NCBI GenBank assembly: GCA_036365145.1
Contig: JAEOAD010000005.1
Location: 5,933,001-5,997,000 of the forward strand
Direction: 5' to 3'
Source of the DNA: Orientallactaga sibirica
Taxonomy: Eukaryota > Chordata > Mammalia > Rodentia > Dipodidae
DNA length: 64,000 nt
Position numbers and translations under genes: made by a program
Part shown: positions 33,713 through 44,822 of the stretch, piece by piece
Position numbering within the stretch: position 1 is the stretch's first letter
Layout of the letters: every line of letters starts with the position of its first letter
Notes under the pieces: model-generated
What the model was told of the DNA's origin: nothing
The model's database searches: none
The model's input: the letters and a program-made list of their open reading frames with translations, nothing else

Positions 33713-34534
33713 TCAACTGAAATAAAACTTACAGCTCTACAGTTAAGTTTTAAAAATAAGATGGTAAGAATATACAGATCCAGTTACCATAAAATTCACC
33801 CTCTCCCTAATCCTGGTATCTAACAAGCCCTAACATATCTCTTTCAGCCCTTTCTCACTCCCACTGTCTCATTCATGGAGCCTTATTTGTACAAATTGGA
33901 GGGATTGGGCAGTCATTGGCATTTTCAGGAGAAACCAAATGCACACAGTGATCCAAGTGGGGCATCTCCCCAGCTAAAGCACTTCTTGGTGCAGCAGGCT
34001 CATTGGACTGGAGTGCCTTCCGCTTCCTCTTGGCACGCATTTCTCTTCCAACTTCCAAGTCTGGAATTTTGATCACTTATTTTCTCTGTTTTCCAGGATT
34101 TAAGCCTTATGAATATCTGATGTCATCTCCTCTACTTGGTAAATTTATAACATGCCTACCACCATTCAGAAGACATTCATCAATAACCATACCCATGATG
34201 AGCAGGGGCACAGCTTACAACCCATTTGCCATGTGCTGCACTCCACCCATCTAATGATAGAGGTTCATTAGAGAGTCCACAGTTGTTGCCCTGCCACATG
34301 GTACTTTCTGTCTGTTCTCTACGCTTGATCCCCCAAGCTGCTCAGTTCTCTTTTATTCATTATCACAATAGGCACTGCCTATTGCCTATGAGCATTTATC
34401 ATTAACCATCTACTAAGTTGGAAATATTGCCATCATTAATCTTAGACTACTTGGCTATTTATTTGTAATGTTGTTTTCTGCTCAGCAAGCTAAAGAATAG
34501 GATCGCCACATTGATACACAATTAAAAGAATCAT
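33713..34534. other. No feature recognised
   Basis: Overlapping frames of 65-83 codons near 33,873-34,254 are unsupported. Confidence 0.4.
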
Positions 34535-34700
34535 GTTTTGAAGAAAAGAAAACTACTTGGGAAGAGGAGAGTGACCAATGGTGGAGAGAGAGAGATGGTA
34601 GGCATAATCAAAGTGCATGATACACATGTATAAAAATGGCATACTGAAGTTGATTATATTGTACAATGGATGCACGTTAATAAAAATAAATTGACAACAA
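34535..34700 (+). mobile_element. LINE-1 3'-UTR terminus
   Basis: TGGTGGAGAGAGAGAGATGG, ATACACATGTATAAAAATGG and GTTAATAAAAATAAATTGAC resemble the LINE-1 termini at 31.3 and 57.5 kb. Confidence 0.6.
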
Positions 34701-35736
34701 ACCTTTTCATTTTCAGAATCACTATGCCATATAAGTAACTACAACATTTCCACCCTAACTATAGGAAAAATAGGATTTGTTTCTAAAAGGACTCAAAAAA
34801 ACAATAAGAGAAAGACCCAAATCAATAGAAACAATCATTTTTTTCTGTTCCATTTAGTTATCTTTTTCTTACAAACACAAAGTATGTAGTAGAAACAGAC
34901 TTATTAATTGGTGGTTAAGCTAATATAGTTTGATGAAAAAATATGCATTAAAGATAATATTTTCCATGTTTAAACATTTTTTCAGAAAAAGGTAACAATT
35001 GTCTACAAAATTTTGTAGATGCAAAGAGTGTTCTTGGCTTTCTGAGTATGGTGCAAATTATTAATAGTTATTACATAATAATTCCAGAACTAAAGGTCTA
35101 TTTCCTTGTGTTTAATAGCCATGGTTGCCTGTATTAAGGGCACAAAGATACTCTGGATGCAGGAATTTGTTATTAATTAAGCCTACTTCAGTTTCAAGAC
35201 CTGAAAAAAAACTGATCAAATTTCTTTCATTGATTTTTCTGTTTCAATATTAATAGTCAACTATAGATGGGTTCTATTCAATGAAGTAAGGCTGTGGTGA
35301 GCTGAAAAGAAAGATTTCAGGAACCAAATTGTCTGAGTGCTGTGGCCTGGATGCAAAATGTTCCACACAGATCCCTCAACTGGTGGCGTTAAATTGGGGG
35401 GTTAATAAACCTTGATGTGGGAAGCATGGCTATAAGGGACATGCCACTGGGGAAGAGTTTGATTTCCTTTGATATCATGGTGATAAACTTAAATACAGCA
35501 AAGCCACAAAACTTCCAGAAGTTTAATATAGATAATTACCATAACACTAGTTGTAAATAAAAATAGGATGCCTGTATTAAATACCCTTATGTGAACTTTG
35601 ACTAAACAATGTGCATTTCAACATGTACAATTTTAATATGAAAAATGAGCCTGTTTATCTTTTGTTAACTTATAGAGTCTGGGTTGGGTTAATTACCACC
35701 ATATGAGGGTAATGTATATCTAAATGTTCTTATGCT
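34701..35736. other. AT-rich unique DNA
   Basis: No repeat modules or coding signals seen. Confidence 0.45.
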
Positions 35737-35952
35737 TTTAAAAAATATTTACTTATTTATTGGCAAGCAGAGAAGGGACAAAGGGGGGTGGTTGAGAGAG
35801 GGTGAGAATGGGCACACCAGGGTCTCTAACAACTGCAGACAAACTCCAGACACACGTGCCACTGTGTGCTTATGAGGGTACTAGGGACTTGAACCTGAGT
35901 CCTTAGGCTTCACAGGCAAGCATCTGAACCACCAAACCAGCTCTCCAGCCCT
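35737..35952 (-). mobile_element. tRNA-derived SINE, diverged
   Basis: AATATTTACTTATTTATTGG tail, ACCAGGGTCTCTAACAACTG, head complement AACCAGCTCTCCAGCCC. Adjacent to a LINE-1 3' end in the same orientation. Confidence 0.85.
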
Positions 35953-35954
35953 AA

Positions 35955-37215
35955 ACATATTATTTTTATTAAGCAGAAACTTTGTATGGACATATCATGT
36001 GTTGGTACCATCATTTCTCTCCTCTCTGCCCCACTCCCCTGAGGGCCCTCCTTAGCACCACGTCCTTGTAGGTTATGAGTTGTAAAAGCAGCAAGCAGTC
36101 TGTCATTGTGGGGAGGGTATGTCTCTGGATATTCCTCCCCTCCTCATGGCTCTTGCATCAAACTTCCCTGAGCCTTGGTGGGTGTGCTTGAATTCTACAT
36201 TAGTGTTGAGCTCTCGGCAGCTTCTGGATTTCTGCTTTGGTGCATTTAGAGTATTCTCAGTGTCTGTCTGCATCACCCTGGCCCAGGTTGTCAGGCTCCC
36301 CATGGAAGCAGCACTCTTGCTCTTCCTGCCAGTTCCTCTGTGGTTTCCCCTGGGCCCTGGCTACTGTGTGAGGGGTGGTTCATCTCCTGTCAGCGTATCA
36401 GCTGTCTATTCTTGTCTTGTTGGTAGATTATGGTTGTTCTTGGTTCTTGCTGCTTTCTGAAAAAAAATAATAATAAACAGATTCTCCAATGAAGAATGAG
36501 ATTTGTGCTTAAAGTGGATAAGCATTGTTAATTTTTTTGGACAAAGGCTACTGGGATCTTCTCATTGGAGTCCAATATCTTGGTCTTCATCAGGGTCTGA
36601 CTTGGTTGCTAGTTCCAGTTATGGGTTTCTTTCCACTGAGCAGATCTCATAGCCAATCAAAGAGCCACTGGTTACCCACCTAGGCTGGGTGCCACTATTG
36701 TGCAGGTGTGTCATCTTGTCAGGTTGGTTGTTTTCATATAGCAGTGTCCCCTCCTTGCTCACGACATTGTTGGCCATTTTCCCCCAGCAGCTCAGGTAGC
36801 ACTCTTCAGCACTATACGGGCTGACCATCTGGGAACTGGCTTCCTTTCAGATTCAGCTGGATCTCTCGCTGTTCTGCATGGATAGTGTGTGGTTGTCCTC
36901 AGCAGTATGGTCTTACCATTTACCTCAGGTGGGTAATCAAGTGCTTTGACAGATGCCTGTCTTGTTTAGGGGACCTTATAGGTCTCTCTGACCAACAGCT
37001 CAATGTGGGTTTAAATAATTTCTGGCACTTGGAGTTGCAAGCCAGAGCCAAGTGTTTTAGGGTTGGGATTCATCCTACCCTCTCCAGGGCCCTTCTTACC
37101 AGACGATCCCTCTGTGTTTCTACTGAGGGTTGTATGGGTTTAGTCCATTATCCAGGAAGAAGGTTTCTATAGTACCAATTCATTTTGGATTTGGTTTTGT
37201 TTATATTTCTCTCCT
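35955..37215 (-). mobile_element. LINE-1 3' UTR, minus orientation
   Basis: Begins GTATGGACATATCATGTGTT and shares module order with 44,823-45,745 (CCCTGAGCC(T/A)TGGTGGGTG; AGCTCT(C/T); CAGCAGCTCAGGTAGCACT versus CCAGTAGCTCATGTACTGCT). The plus-strand reading contains no ORF2 protein. Matches the rodent LINE-1 3'-UTR layout I recall. Confidence 0.7.
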
Positions 37216-37261
37216 GTTTCCCAGCCCCTGAAACCTTCCATCCCTCTTGTCTCTCCCTTGA

Positions 37262-37458
37262 GTTGACATCAATAAAATTGGGAGAATCATGAGGACATAT
37301 TTCCAAGACCTATACTCCTCAAAATTAGACAACCTGGAAGAAATGGATGAATTTCTAGACATAGGCCACCTGCCAAAAGTAAACTCAGAGCAGATAAGTC
37401 TCCTAAACAAACCTATCACATCCATCAAGATTGAACATGTAATAAAAACCCTCCCCTA
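37262..37458 (+). pseudogene. LINE-1 ORF2 fragment, inverted
   Basis: About 65 codons just before the reverse-transcriptase domain, readable as IMRTYFQDLYSSKLDNLEEM, DEFLDIGHLPKVNSEQ and IKIEHVIKTLP, then a stop. LINE-1 ORF2 encodes endonuclease and reverse transcriptase; neither is present here. It is in the opposite orientation to the 3' UTR on its left, as in twin-priming inversions. Non-functional. Confidence 0.85.
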
Positions 37459-37503
37459 AAGCATTGAGAGATGCTGAAGACTTGAGTCTTATTATATCCA
37501 CCT

Positions 37504-37881
37504 TGTATAGCACAATGCAGGCCTGGCCCTGGCCAGACCACATGGCAGAGAAACCAGGAAGTGGCTTCTGTGAACATGGCGTTCTGTGCAGGCCTGGCGT
37601 GACAACAGCTACAGTCCCATGCTCGCGAGAAACCTGCTACGAGATGATCTGTGGGAAACAGGCTGTCATTGGTCACAAAAAGGGGACCATCCCATACAAT
37701 GATTGGCCGGTCAAGCCCCTTAAAACTCCATGTACTTCCTCAATAAACGAGTTTGCGGCAGCTCGCCCTCTGCTGCTTCCACCCAACTCCCGGAGTCTGT
37801 GTCGTGACTCCGCGCCTCTCACCCCCAATTCGGCAGAGACCCTGCCGTCCCTCCTGGGCTGTCCCTAGGGGGACCCCAACA
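37504..37881 (+). mobile_element. Solo LTR, ERV2-like, 378 bp
   Basis: Starts TGTATAGCAC and ends GACCCCAACA. Flanked by CCACCT (37,498-37,503) and CCACCC (37,882-37,887), a 6-bp duplication with one change. Inside are two ATTGG (CCAAT-type) boxes, a TTAAAA TATA-like box, AATAAA (37,742-37,747) and a C-rich U5-like part. No second LTR or internal gene is present in the window, so it is probably a product of LTR-LTR recombination. Confidence 0.82.
37742..37747 (+). promoter_or_regulatory. LTR polyadenylation signal AATAAA
   Basis: CTCAATAAACGAG lies 35-40 bp after the TTAAAA box, where U3/R signals sit close together in short ERV2 LTRs. Confidence 0.7.
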
Positions 37882-38057
37882 CCACCCTGCTTTAATTCGC
37901 CTAATTGGTCTCTGGAAAAGATAGATAACTCTGAAAGTGAGTGGCTCATTACACATTTAACAAATATCCGTTGGAAATGTAGAAGTGAGATTGCCTTTTA
38001 TCCCTGGTACAAAGATTGTCTTTTATCTGTTCTAATTCATCAAGACAATTAGAGGCA

Positions 38058-38084
38058 TTATTATTATTATTATTATTATTATTA
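38058..38084. repeat. (TTA)n microsatellite
   Basis: Nine perfect ATT units. Confidence 0.93.
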
Positions 38085-38144
38085 CTTTGTAAGAACTTAA
38101 TTAGTCAGTTTAGCTGACCAATTCAGGTCTGTGTAAATCTTTTT

Positions 38145-38361
38145 AAAACTATTTTATTTATTTATTTGAGAGAGATTGGGAGAAAGAGGCAGACAGCGAG
38201 GGGAGAATGAGCATGCCAGGAGCTTTAGCCACTGCAAATGAAATGCAGATGTATGCCTGTGCCACCTTGTGCATCTGGCTTTACGTGGCTACTGGGGAAT
38301 TGAACTCTCGTCCTTAGATTTTTAGACAGGTTCCTTAACCACTGGGCAATCTCTCCCGCCC
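38145..38361 (-). mobile_element. tRNA-derived SINE
   Basis: ATTTTATTTATTTATTTGAG tail; insert TATGCCTGTGCCACCTTGTG; head complement GCAATCTCTCCCGCCC. Confidence 0.9.
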
Positions 38362-39656
38362 TGAGCAGATCTTCTAATAACTGTCACAATTTAATCTACA
38401 AGACCTTTATCACGTCACAAAACGTTCAGGTTTTCTTCCATGTTGATGAACGATGCTCATTAAATCAGATGAGCAGGATCTGCTCAGAGGCCTGGCTGAG
38501 ATACATGTAGGACAGATGATGGGAGAAAATCCCATGAAAACTGAGTGGTCTGCTATTTCAGTGAATGTTCTAGTGGCATGGTGTTCTGGGATTGCTAACA
38601 CACCACACTGACAATTTTTCCTTGCCTTTTTGTCCTGCTCTCTAAGGAAGAAATGAAGTACTTTAAAGTTTGGAAGAATCTTTGTATTTTGGAGGCACGC
38701 TATACTATATTCATTCCTTAAGGCTGCCTGAACTGTTGATGGTATATACAGAAATGTTATATGGAGTGACTTACAAGCTCCATATGAAATTCATTATGAA
38801 TACCTCTGGGATTTTAGCACCAAATCTGATTATCTCCTGTCCATAACTTTGTTGTTTGTTTCAGAAACAACTTCTGCTTTTCTACCGAGTTCTGTTGTGG
38901 ACTAACTGCTGACTCATGGGATACCCCATGATCCTATCCATGGTTTTCTGCTGTAGAACGTCAGAACCATTCACCTGTATGGAAGCCCATTTCTTCTAAT
39001 GGAAGTTGCATCTTTAGACAAGGACACATCCCATTACCTTCCTAAGGCATAAGCAAATTTAGCTTCTAGATGCCTTGCACTCGTGAACCCTGTTCGTAAC
39101 GTGCTGCTATCCCTGTAGTGCCTACTCCGTCTTCATGGAGACTTTCCTCCCCTCGGTGGACTGAAGAAGACAACTGATCTTGGCTCAGGTTGATTCCACC
39201 AGACATGCTGGTGCTTGTCACGTTTGGACTGCTTTGGCTTCATAGCTCCCTAGGGGGATGACATATTCTTGCAGTGGAAAGAACTGCAAGGACCTTCCTT
39301 TTCATTGCACATGAGAAGAGATAAAAGTTCTGTGCTTGTGTGGGCCCTTGAGCTAGGTGGTTCTGATCTGGTCGTAAGACAGGCTTCCTCTGGTGGAGGG
39401 TGATATGGCTGTGATCCCCTCTGGGTGCCTGGCCTGAAAACAGCACCAGCACATTCTCCAGAGCAGCTGACCCACCATCTGCCATCAGATGGATTGTCTT
39501 GGCCCTCATTTAGGATGGAGTCACATGCCCTTATTATAACAGAAAGCCTTCTTGCCTCTGCCTGAACCATTAGCTATAGATTTAGTATTTTATTTAAGCA
39601 ACTCACCACACAGAATCAAGAAAATAAGTCGATTTTTAAATTTTTTTTTTTATGGG
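38362..39656. other. No supported feature
   Basis: Unique DNA with 89- and 106-codon minus-strand frames at 39,240-39,570 that overlap in different phases. No recognised family. Confidence 0.4.
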
Positions 39657-39885
39657 GGCTGGAGAGATGACTTAGTAATAAAGGCGCTTGCCTGCAAAGC
39701 CAAAGGACCCAGGTTGGATTCCCTAGGACTCACGTAAGCCAGATGCACAAGGTGGCACATGTGTCTGGAGTTCGTTTGCAGAGGCTGAAAGCCCTGGTGC
39801 ACCCATTCTCATTCTCTCTCCCTCTCTCTCTCTCTGTGTCTCTTTCTCTCTCTCTCAAATAAATAAGTAAATAAAAATAAACTTT
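39657..39885 (+). mobile_element. tRNA-derived SINE, left arm of inverted pair
   Basis: GGGGCTGGAGAGATGACTTA head, long CT tract, AATAAATAAGTAAATAAA tail. Confidence 0.92.
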
Positions 39886-39894
39886 AAAAACTTT

Positions 39895-40087
39895 TTAAAA
39901 GTTTTATTTATTTATTGAAAGAGAGAAAGAGAGCATGGACATGCTAGGACCTCCTGCCACTGAAAACGAACTCCAGATGCCTGTGCTCCTTTGTACATCT
40001 GGCTTTATGTGGGAACTGGGGACTCAAACCCAAGCCATGAGGCTTTGCAAACAAGTGCCTTTAACCGCTGAGTCATCTCTCCAGCCT
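39895..40087 (-). mobile_element. tRNA-derived SINE, right arm of inverted pair
   Basis: Tail AGTTTTATTTATTTATTGAA lies about 10 bp from the tail of the previous copy, giving a tail-to-tail inverted pair. Confidence 0.92.
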
Positions 40088-40094
40088 CTATGTT

Positions 40095-40225
40095 TTTAGC
40101 TTTTGAGATAAGTTTTTTATATGTAGCTCATACTGACCTTGAACTCCCTGTATCTTCTAGCCTATATCTTTACACTGGTACCTCTACAGTCCTGATATGA
40201 CAGAAGTGTGCCACAATGTCTGGCC
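40095..40225 (-). mobile_element. Old B1-like fragment
   Basis: TAGCTCATACTGACCTTGAA and AGTGTGCCACAATGTCTGGC frame a worn B1-like core. Confidence 0.55.
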
Positions 40226-40644
40226 CAATGAGTGAACGGCCTAATAATAAAAGCCTTTCTTATAGGAAAATGGGAGAATAAGCAAGAAGAGAGATGCTGC
40301 ACCGCAGTGACGAGTCCAGATAATGAGAGAAAATAAGATTGTATTGAGGTCATTATTACCAGGAAGGAAAAGTACACAAAGAATTCAGAGGACAAAGTGG
40401 ATGTGACTCTTACCACCTCTAAGACTGTTGAACATCAATAGTCCACTAGAGGTGGAACTAATACTGGGCTAGTTCATTAAGTTCTCTGCAGACAAAAGCC
40501 CACATTTACCTAAATGCTAAGTCAGGATGACATGAGTATGAAATGCATGAGAGGAGTCAATTTCAACCCTATGACCAATTAATTACAGAAGGAAGGAATT
40601 CATGACCTAACGCTTGTGTTTCTCCAAACATTTATTTAAGTGCA

Positions 40645-40647
<3 letters not shown>
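40226..40647. other. No feature recognised
   Basis: Unique AT-rich DNA. Confidence 0.45.

Positions 40648-40706
<59 letters not shown>
40648..40706. repeat. (TA)n(TG)n microsatellite
   Basis: Short TA run followed by about 21 TG units, then TATATG. Confidence 0.95.
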
Positions 40707-40710
<4 letters not shown>

Positions 40711-42109
40711 CCATTAAACTATTTAATACTTTATACTTTCCTCTGTTACTGGCCTGCATAAGGAGTGTACTAGTCATTAAGCTTCTAGCTCAGTTCGAAA
40801 AATGTGACAGAGATGGAAAATTCATACCCTGAGGTAGGAACTGTGACATGAGGAGTTTAGTGCATTGACTTCTGGGAGAGATCCAACACAGCTTCATTAC
40901 GTGGAGGGATAGTGTGACAGCTTAATCAAATGTATGGTATTATTGTGATTTAGCAATGTAAATATATGCATCTGGGAGAACTACGCTAGATAGAGGTTTC
41001 AGTTACATGGTGTGATCCATTTTTACAAACTCTTATCTTGCAGCATGGAACTTGATAGTTTGGAAGGTCCACTAACCAGATTTAGAGGTCAGAGGGACTT
41101 GGTTTAAATCATGTGATGAAAGGCATTTGTGAGAGACTCGGAGGGGGGATAGGCAGGGAAGCCAGCATCCTCCAGGAGCCAGCTGTGCTCCTGCAGATGG
41201 CAGATGTGGAGTTTGGCCAGTTGCTTCCAGGTGCCTCCTGCAATGCTGCGGGCGGCATAGACCACTCGTGGAAATTTATTGAGATCACTCTGTTTTCTGA
41301 CTTTTTAATATTATTGCAACCTTTCCTGCATAAATTAGGCAGGATTATATTCCCTGCGTATCTTCTCCCTTTGAAACACCTACTATGGTATCCGTTTTTC
41401 TGATCAAATCCCAGTTGAGATACAGAGTGCTTTTGGATCCTATATTGGGCTATTACAAAGGCTTTTTAAGATTGATGATATGAATAATGGTAATATGGTC
41501 CCACAAAATCTTTTAAAATACATGCCTGAATAAGGTTTATTTGTAGCACTGTGTTAAAATTAAATAACCCATAAATTAAGCATATGTAAATATAGCATAT
41601 GTGAAATACAGTTCAACTGATTCAGTTATAATCAAAACAGAACAAATTTAATTGGCACACGCAGCCAGCCAATGCATATTTATCATGTTAGTGCCTCAAA
41701 ATGCCATGCTACTGAATTTCGTCAGTTTAACTTTCTGTGATGATGCCAACATAAACGGAAAGAGAACTGGTTTCATTGTGTGAAAATCATCACAGATCAA
41801 ACCGTATGCTTTACCTTTAAAAATATTATTATTACAAATGTATTTCTATCTCACCTGATCTTTCATATTACAGAAGAAGAAGAAAGTGAGAGTGACAGGC
41901 ATTTCAGTAAGGAAAATTTTCCTCTTTTTTTTTTTGACATTCCAGCTTTCCTCACTGTCCTTGAGTCAAGCTGGCTGGGAAAGTGTTTAATTCCTGACAG
42001 TGTCTCCGTGGGTTTAAGAGACACTGTGAAGATTCACATGAGCAGAGAGATTGGTAGGTAGATGATAGATAGATAGATAGATGGAGAAAGAAAGAATGGT
42101 AATTATCTT
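40707..42109. other. No supported feature
   Basis: Contains a short (TAGA)n at 42,062-42,081. Frames of 93-96 codons are unsupported. Confidence 0.42.
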
Positions 42110-43105
42110 TTCATTATTTTTTCTAGTATTTCTTGAAGAGTAGAAGTTTTAAATTTAGCTGAATCCTGGTTACTCATGTTTGTTGTTGTTGTTGTTGTTC
42201 TGTGCGTCACATTTTTTGTGTCTATAAGAAATCTTTCCCAGTCAGGCGTGGTGGTGCATATCTTTAGTCCCAGCACTCGGGAGGCAGAGGTAGGAGGATC
42301 ACTGTGAGTTCAAGGTCACCCTGAGACTACATAGTAAATTCCAGGTCAGCCTGGGCTAGAGTGAGACCCTATATCATAAAACCAAAAAAACAAAAAGAAA
42401 AGAAAGAAATCTTTCCCTACTCAGTAGCCATGAAGATCCTCTGATGTTTTCTACTGGAAGTCTCATGCTTTTGTCTCCTTGAATCGTTGAGGCCTAGCAC
42501 GCTTCTTCACATTTGAATGGCAAAAGTAGGGACTTGATCTTTGCTGTTTTTACATGGTCCTCTCCTTGTGCCAACGTTATTTGTTGAAAAGATTGTCTTT
42601 TTCCTTTTAGTAAATTTGACATCGTCCTTGTAAATTCACCCCATTAACACGAATTCAGTTCCAAACTGTCTATTCTGACCCACTTATCTGTCTATCATTG
42701 TGTCTAACTCACTTTGTAGCTATTATTTTTGCTTTGTCATTAATTTTTTAAATCAGGGGCTAGAAGTCTTATATTGTGTTTCATGATCATTGGCACTATG
42801 CTGGGTCATTTAGTCTCCTTATAAATTTTAGGATGCTTACAAAACTATCCTATGCTATTCATTGAGTCTATAGACCATTTCAGCACAATTGGCATCTAAA
42901 TATTATTATTTTCTAATCCATCAACATGAAATTTCCTCTATTTGAATCTTCTTATTTCCCTCAACAATGTTTTATTGCTTTTGGCAGGTATATTATGCAT
43001 CTTGTTATTTCTATTCCTAAATGTTACATGTATAAATATTATGTATAAATATTATAAATGTATAAATATTATGTATACAAATATTACATAAAATACTGTG
43101 TGTAA
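42110..43105 (-). mobile_element. LINE-1 fragment, antisense, split by a B1
   Basis: ACGTTATTTGTTGAAAAGAT, then CTATTCTGACCCACTTATCT and CTATTATTTTTGCTTTGTC, resembles the antisense of a mammalian LINE-1 ORF2 3' half. No open frame survives. Confidence 0.55.
42240..42403 (+). mobile_element. B1 SINE with 14-bp target-site duplication
   Basis: Flanked by AAGAAATCTTTCCC at 42,226-42,239 and 42,404-42,417. Body CAGGCGTGGTGGTGCATATC to GAGACCCTATATCATAAAAC. Confidence 0.95.
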
Positions 43106-43109
43106 ATTA

Positions 43110-43225
43110 TATCCATATATACTCACACAAAGTCTCATGGCTGAGGATGACCTTGAACTCTTGACCTTCCTCCTGCTTTCACCTTTCAAGTTCTGGGATT
43201 ACAGGCATGGACCACCACACTAGTT
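43110..43225 (-). mobile_element. Old B1-like fragment
   Basis: AAGTCTCATGGCTGAGGATG, GACCTTGAACTCTTGACC, TTCTGGGATTACAGGCATGG. Confidence 0.65.
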
Positions 43226-43583
43226 TTCTATTCCTAAGCCTTATATTACTGATGCCATATTTTGTTATTTGAAAAGAGAAAATGCCCACTATTTTATTTC
43301 AAGATTTCCAAGTTGTACTCACACTCCAAAAAATATTATGGACAAAATTTATTATCTAACAATTTTTAAATATTAGGAGGTAGTTCCACACTACTGACAT
43401 CATTATCACAGAATCAGAGTTAGTGATCTATCTATCCAGGTGAGTATGGCAGTCTTAGTAAAAACGAGTGATAGACACGCAGAGGGATCCGTATCACTGC
43501 TTGAGAAGCTGAGTCATCTGCTGTTGAATCCTGTATAGCCTTCCGGATTAAATGCACACTGCTTAATTAGGAGTAACATATGT
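43226..43583. other. No feature recognised
   Basis: AT-rich unique DNA. Confidence 0.45.
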
Positions 43584-43945
43584 GTGGTGGTTTGATTCAG
43601 GTGTCTTCCATAAACTTAGGCGTTCTGAATGCTGGGTTCCCAGCTGATGGAGATTTGGGAATTAATGCCTCTTAGAGGCAGTGTATTGTTAGGGGCGGGC
43701 TTATGGGTATTATAGCCAGTTTCCCCTTGCCAGTGTTAGGCATACTCTCCTGTTGCTGTGGTCCACCTTACGTGGCCAGGGGGTGATGTCCACCCTCTGC
43801 TCATGTCATTGTTTTCCCCTGCCATGATGGAGCTTCCCCTCGAGTCTGTAAGCCAAAATAAACCTCTTTTTCCCACAAGCTGCTCTTGGTCGGGTGATTT
43901 CTCCCAGCAATGTGAACCTGACTGGAACAATATGACACACAGATG
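43584..43945 (+). mobile_element. MaLR-type LTR (ORR1/MST-like)
   Basis: GTGGTGGTTTGATTCAGGTG start, GGGTTCCCAGCTGATGGAG, GCCATGATGGAGCTTCCCCT, AGCCAAAATAAACCTCTTT (polyadenylation motif) and an end at AACCTGACTGGAACAATATG. The most complete copy of this family in the window. Confidence 0.68.
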
Positions 43946-44569
43946 TCAAGTAGGATTGGTGGTAACAATACAGGCTGTGGTTTGGTACTCAAGCCTACAC
44001 TTAAAGAGGGAGCTGTGAAGCCTGCAAAGGATGCTAGAGTAAATACAGAGGAAGAAGAGAGAGCAAGAGCCCAGCCCCTGGGCGCTGAAATTCAAGCTTG
44101 TCTTTCAGCAAGGTGTGCAGGCTAAAATAGCTTTCTTTCTACCAACCAACATTCCTATTACATTCCTATTCCCCAAATCTCACCAATGGTCACTTTTATT
44201 TTGCCATGCTACCCCTGCCCCCCAGATCTGGAATACCATCAGCTTTGCAAGGGTAGCTTTGTGCCACTTTGCCCAGAGATGAACACCGTTGGAGACCCAC
44301 AGTTCTGTGAAGAGATTACTCCCCGGGGCAGTGTCAGACACAAGCTCTTACTACAGCCATAGCCAAGTTTCAGCGGAGCCTTCAAGACCGGGCCTTCTTC
44401 CACTGTATCTGGAGTCTCTGGGGAGTTTGTGGCTGGCTGCTACAGATAGTAGCTTTCCATGGCCCTCTCAAGATCTTGAAATGGAACAAGCCCGTGCATC
44501 TCAACAGTCAGCTCACAGTGAAGAACAACAGGACCACTGACTTCCTTTTCTAACCTGGGAAAATGAAAT
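43946..44569. other. No supported feature
   Basis: Plus-strand frame of 83 codons at 44,289-44,540 has no recognised motif. Confidence 0.42.
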
Positions 44570-44822
44570 TTCCATAAATTCATTTTTCTTTGCAGCTAAG
44601 TAAATCTCCATTGTGTACATGCACCATATTGTCATTATCCAGCCCTTGGTTGATGGGCATTTCGGTTGATTCTGGTTCTCAGCTATTAAGAATAGAGTGA
44701 CAAGGAGTATGGATGTGCAAGATATGAAATTTGCAGGAAAATGTATAGAATTGGAAGAATATTATACTAATCCAAGCCCAGAAAGGCAAAAATTGCATGT
44801 TCTTTCTTATATGTGGATCCTC
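44570..44822. mobile_element. LINE-1 3'-end pieces in opposite orientations
   Basis: 44,575-44,700 (CTCCATTGTGTACATGCACC, TTGATGGGCATTTCGG) is antisense; 44,705-44,822 (GATATGAAATTTGCAGGAAA, TTTCTTATATGTGGATCC) is sense. The flip suggests an inversion at insertion. Confidence 0.6.

Noticed and set aside
36119..36460. 113-codon plus-strand hydrophobic frame that looks like a membrane protein
   Set aside because: It is the antisense of a LINE-1 3' UTR; the diverged paralogue at 45 kb does not keep the frame.
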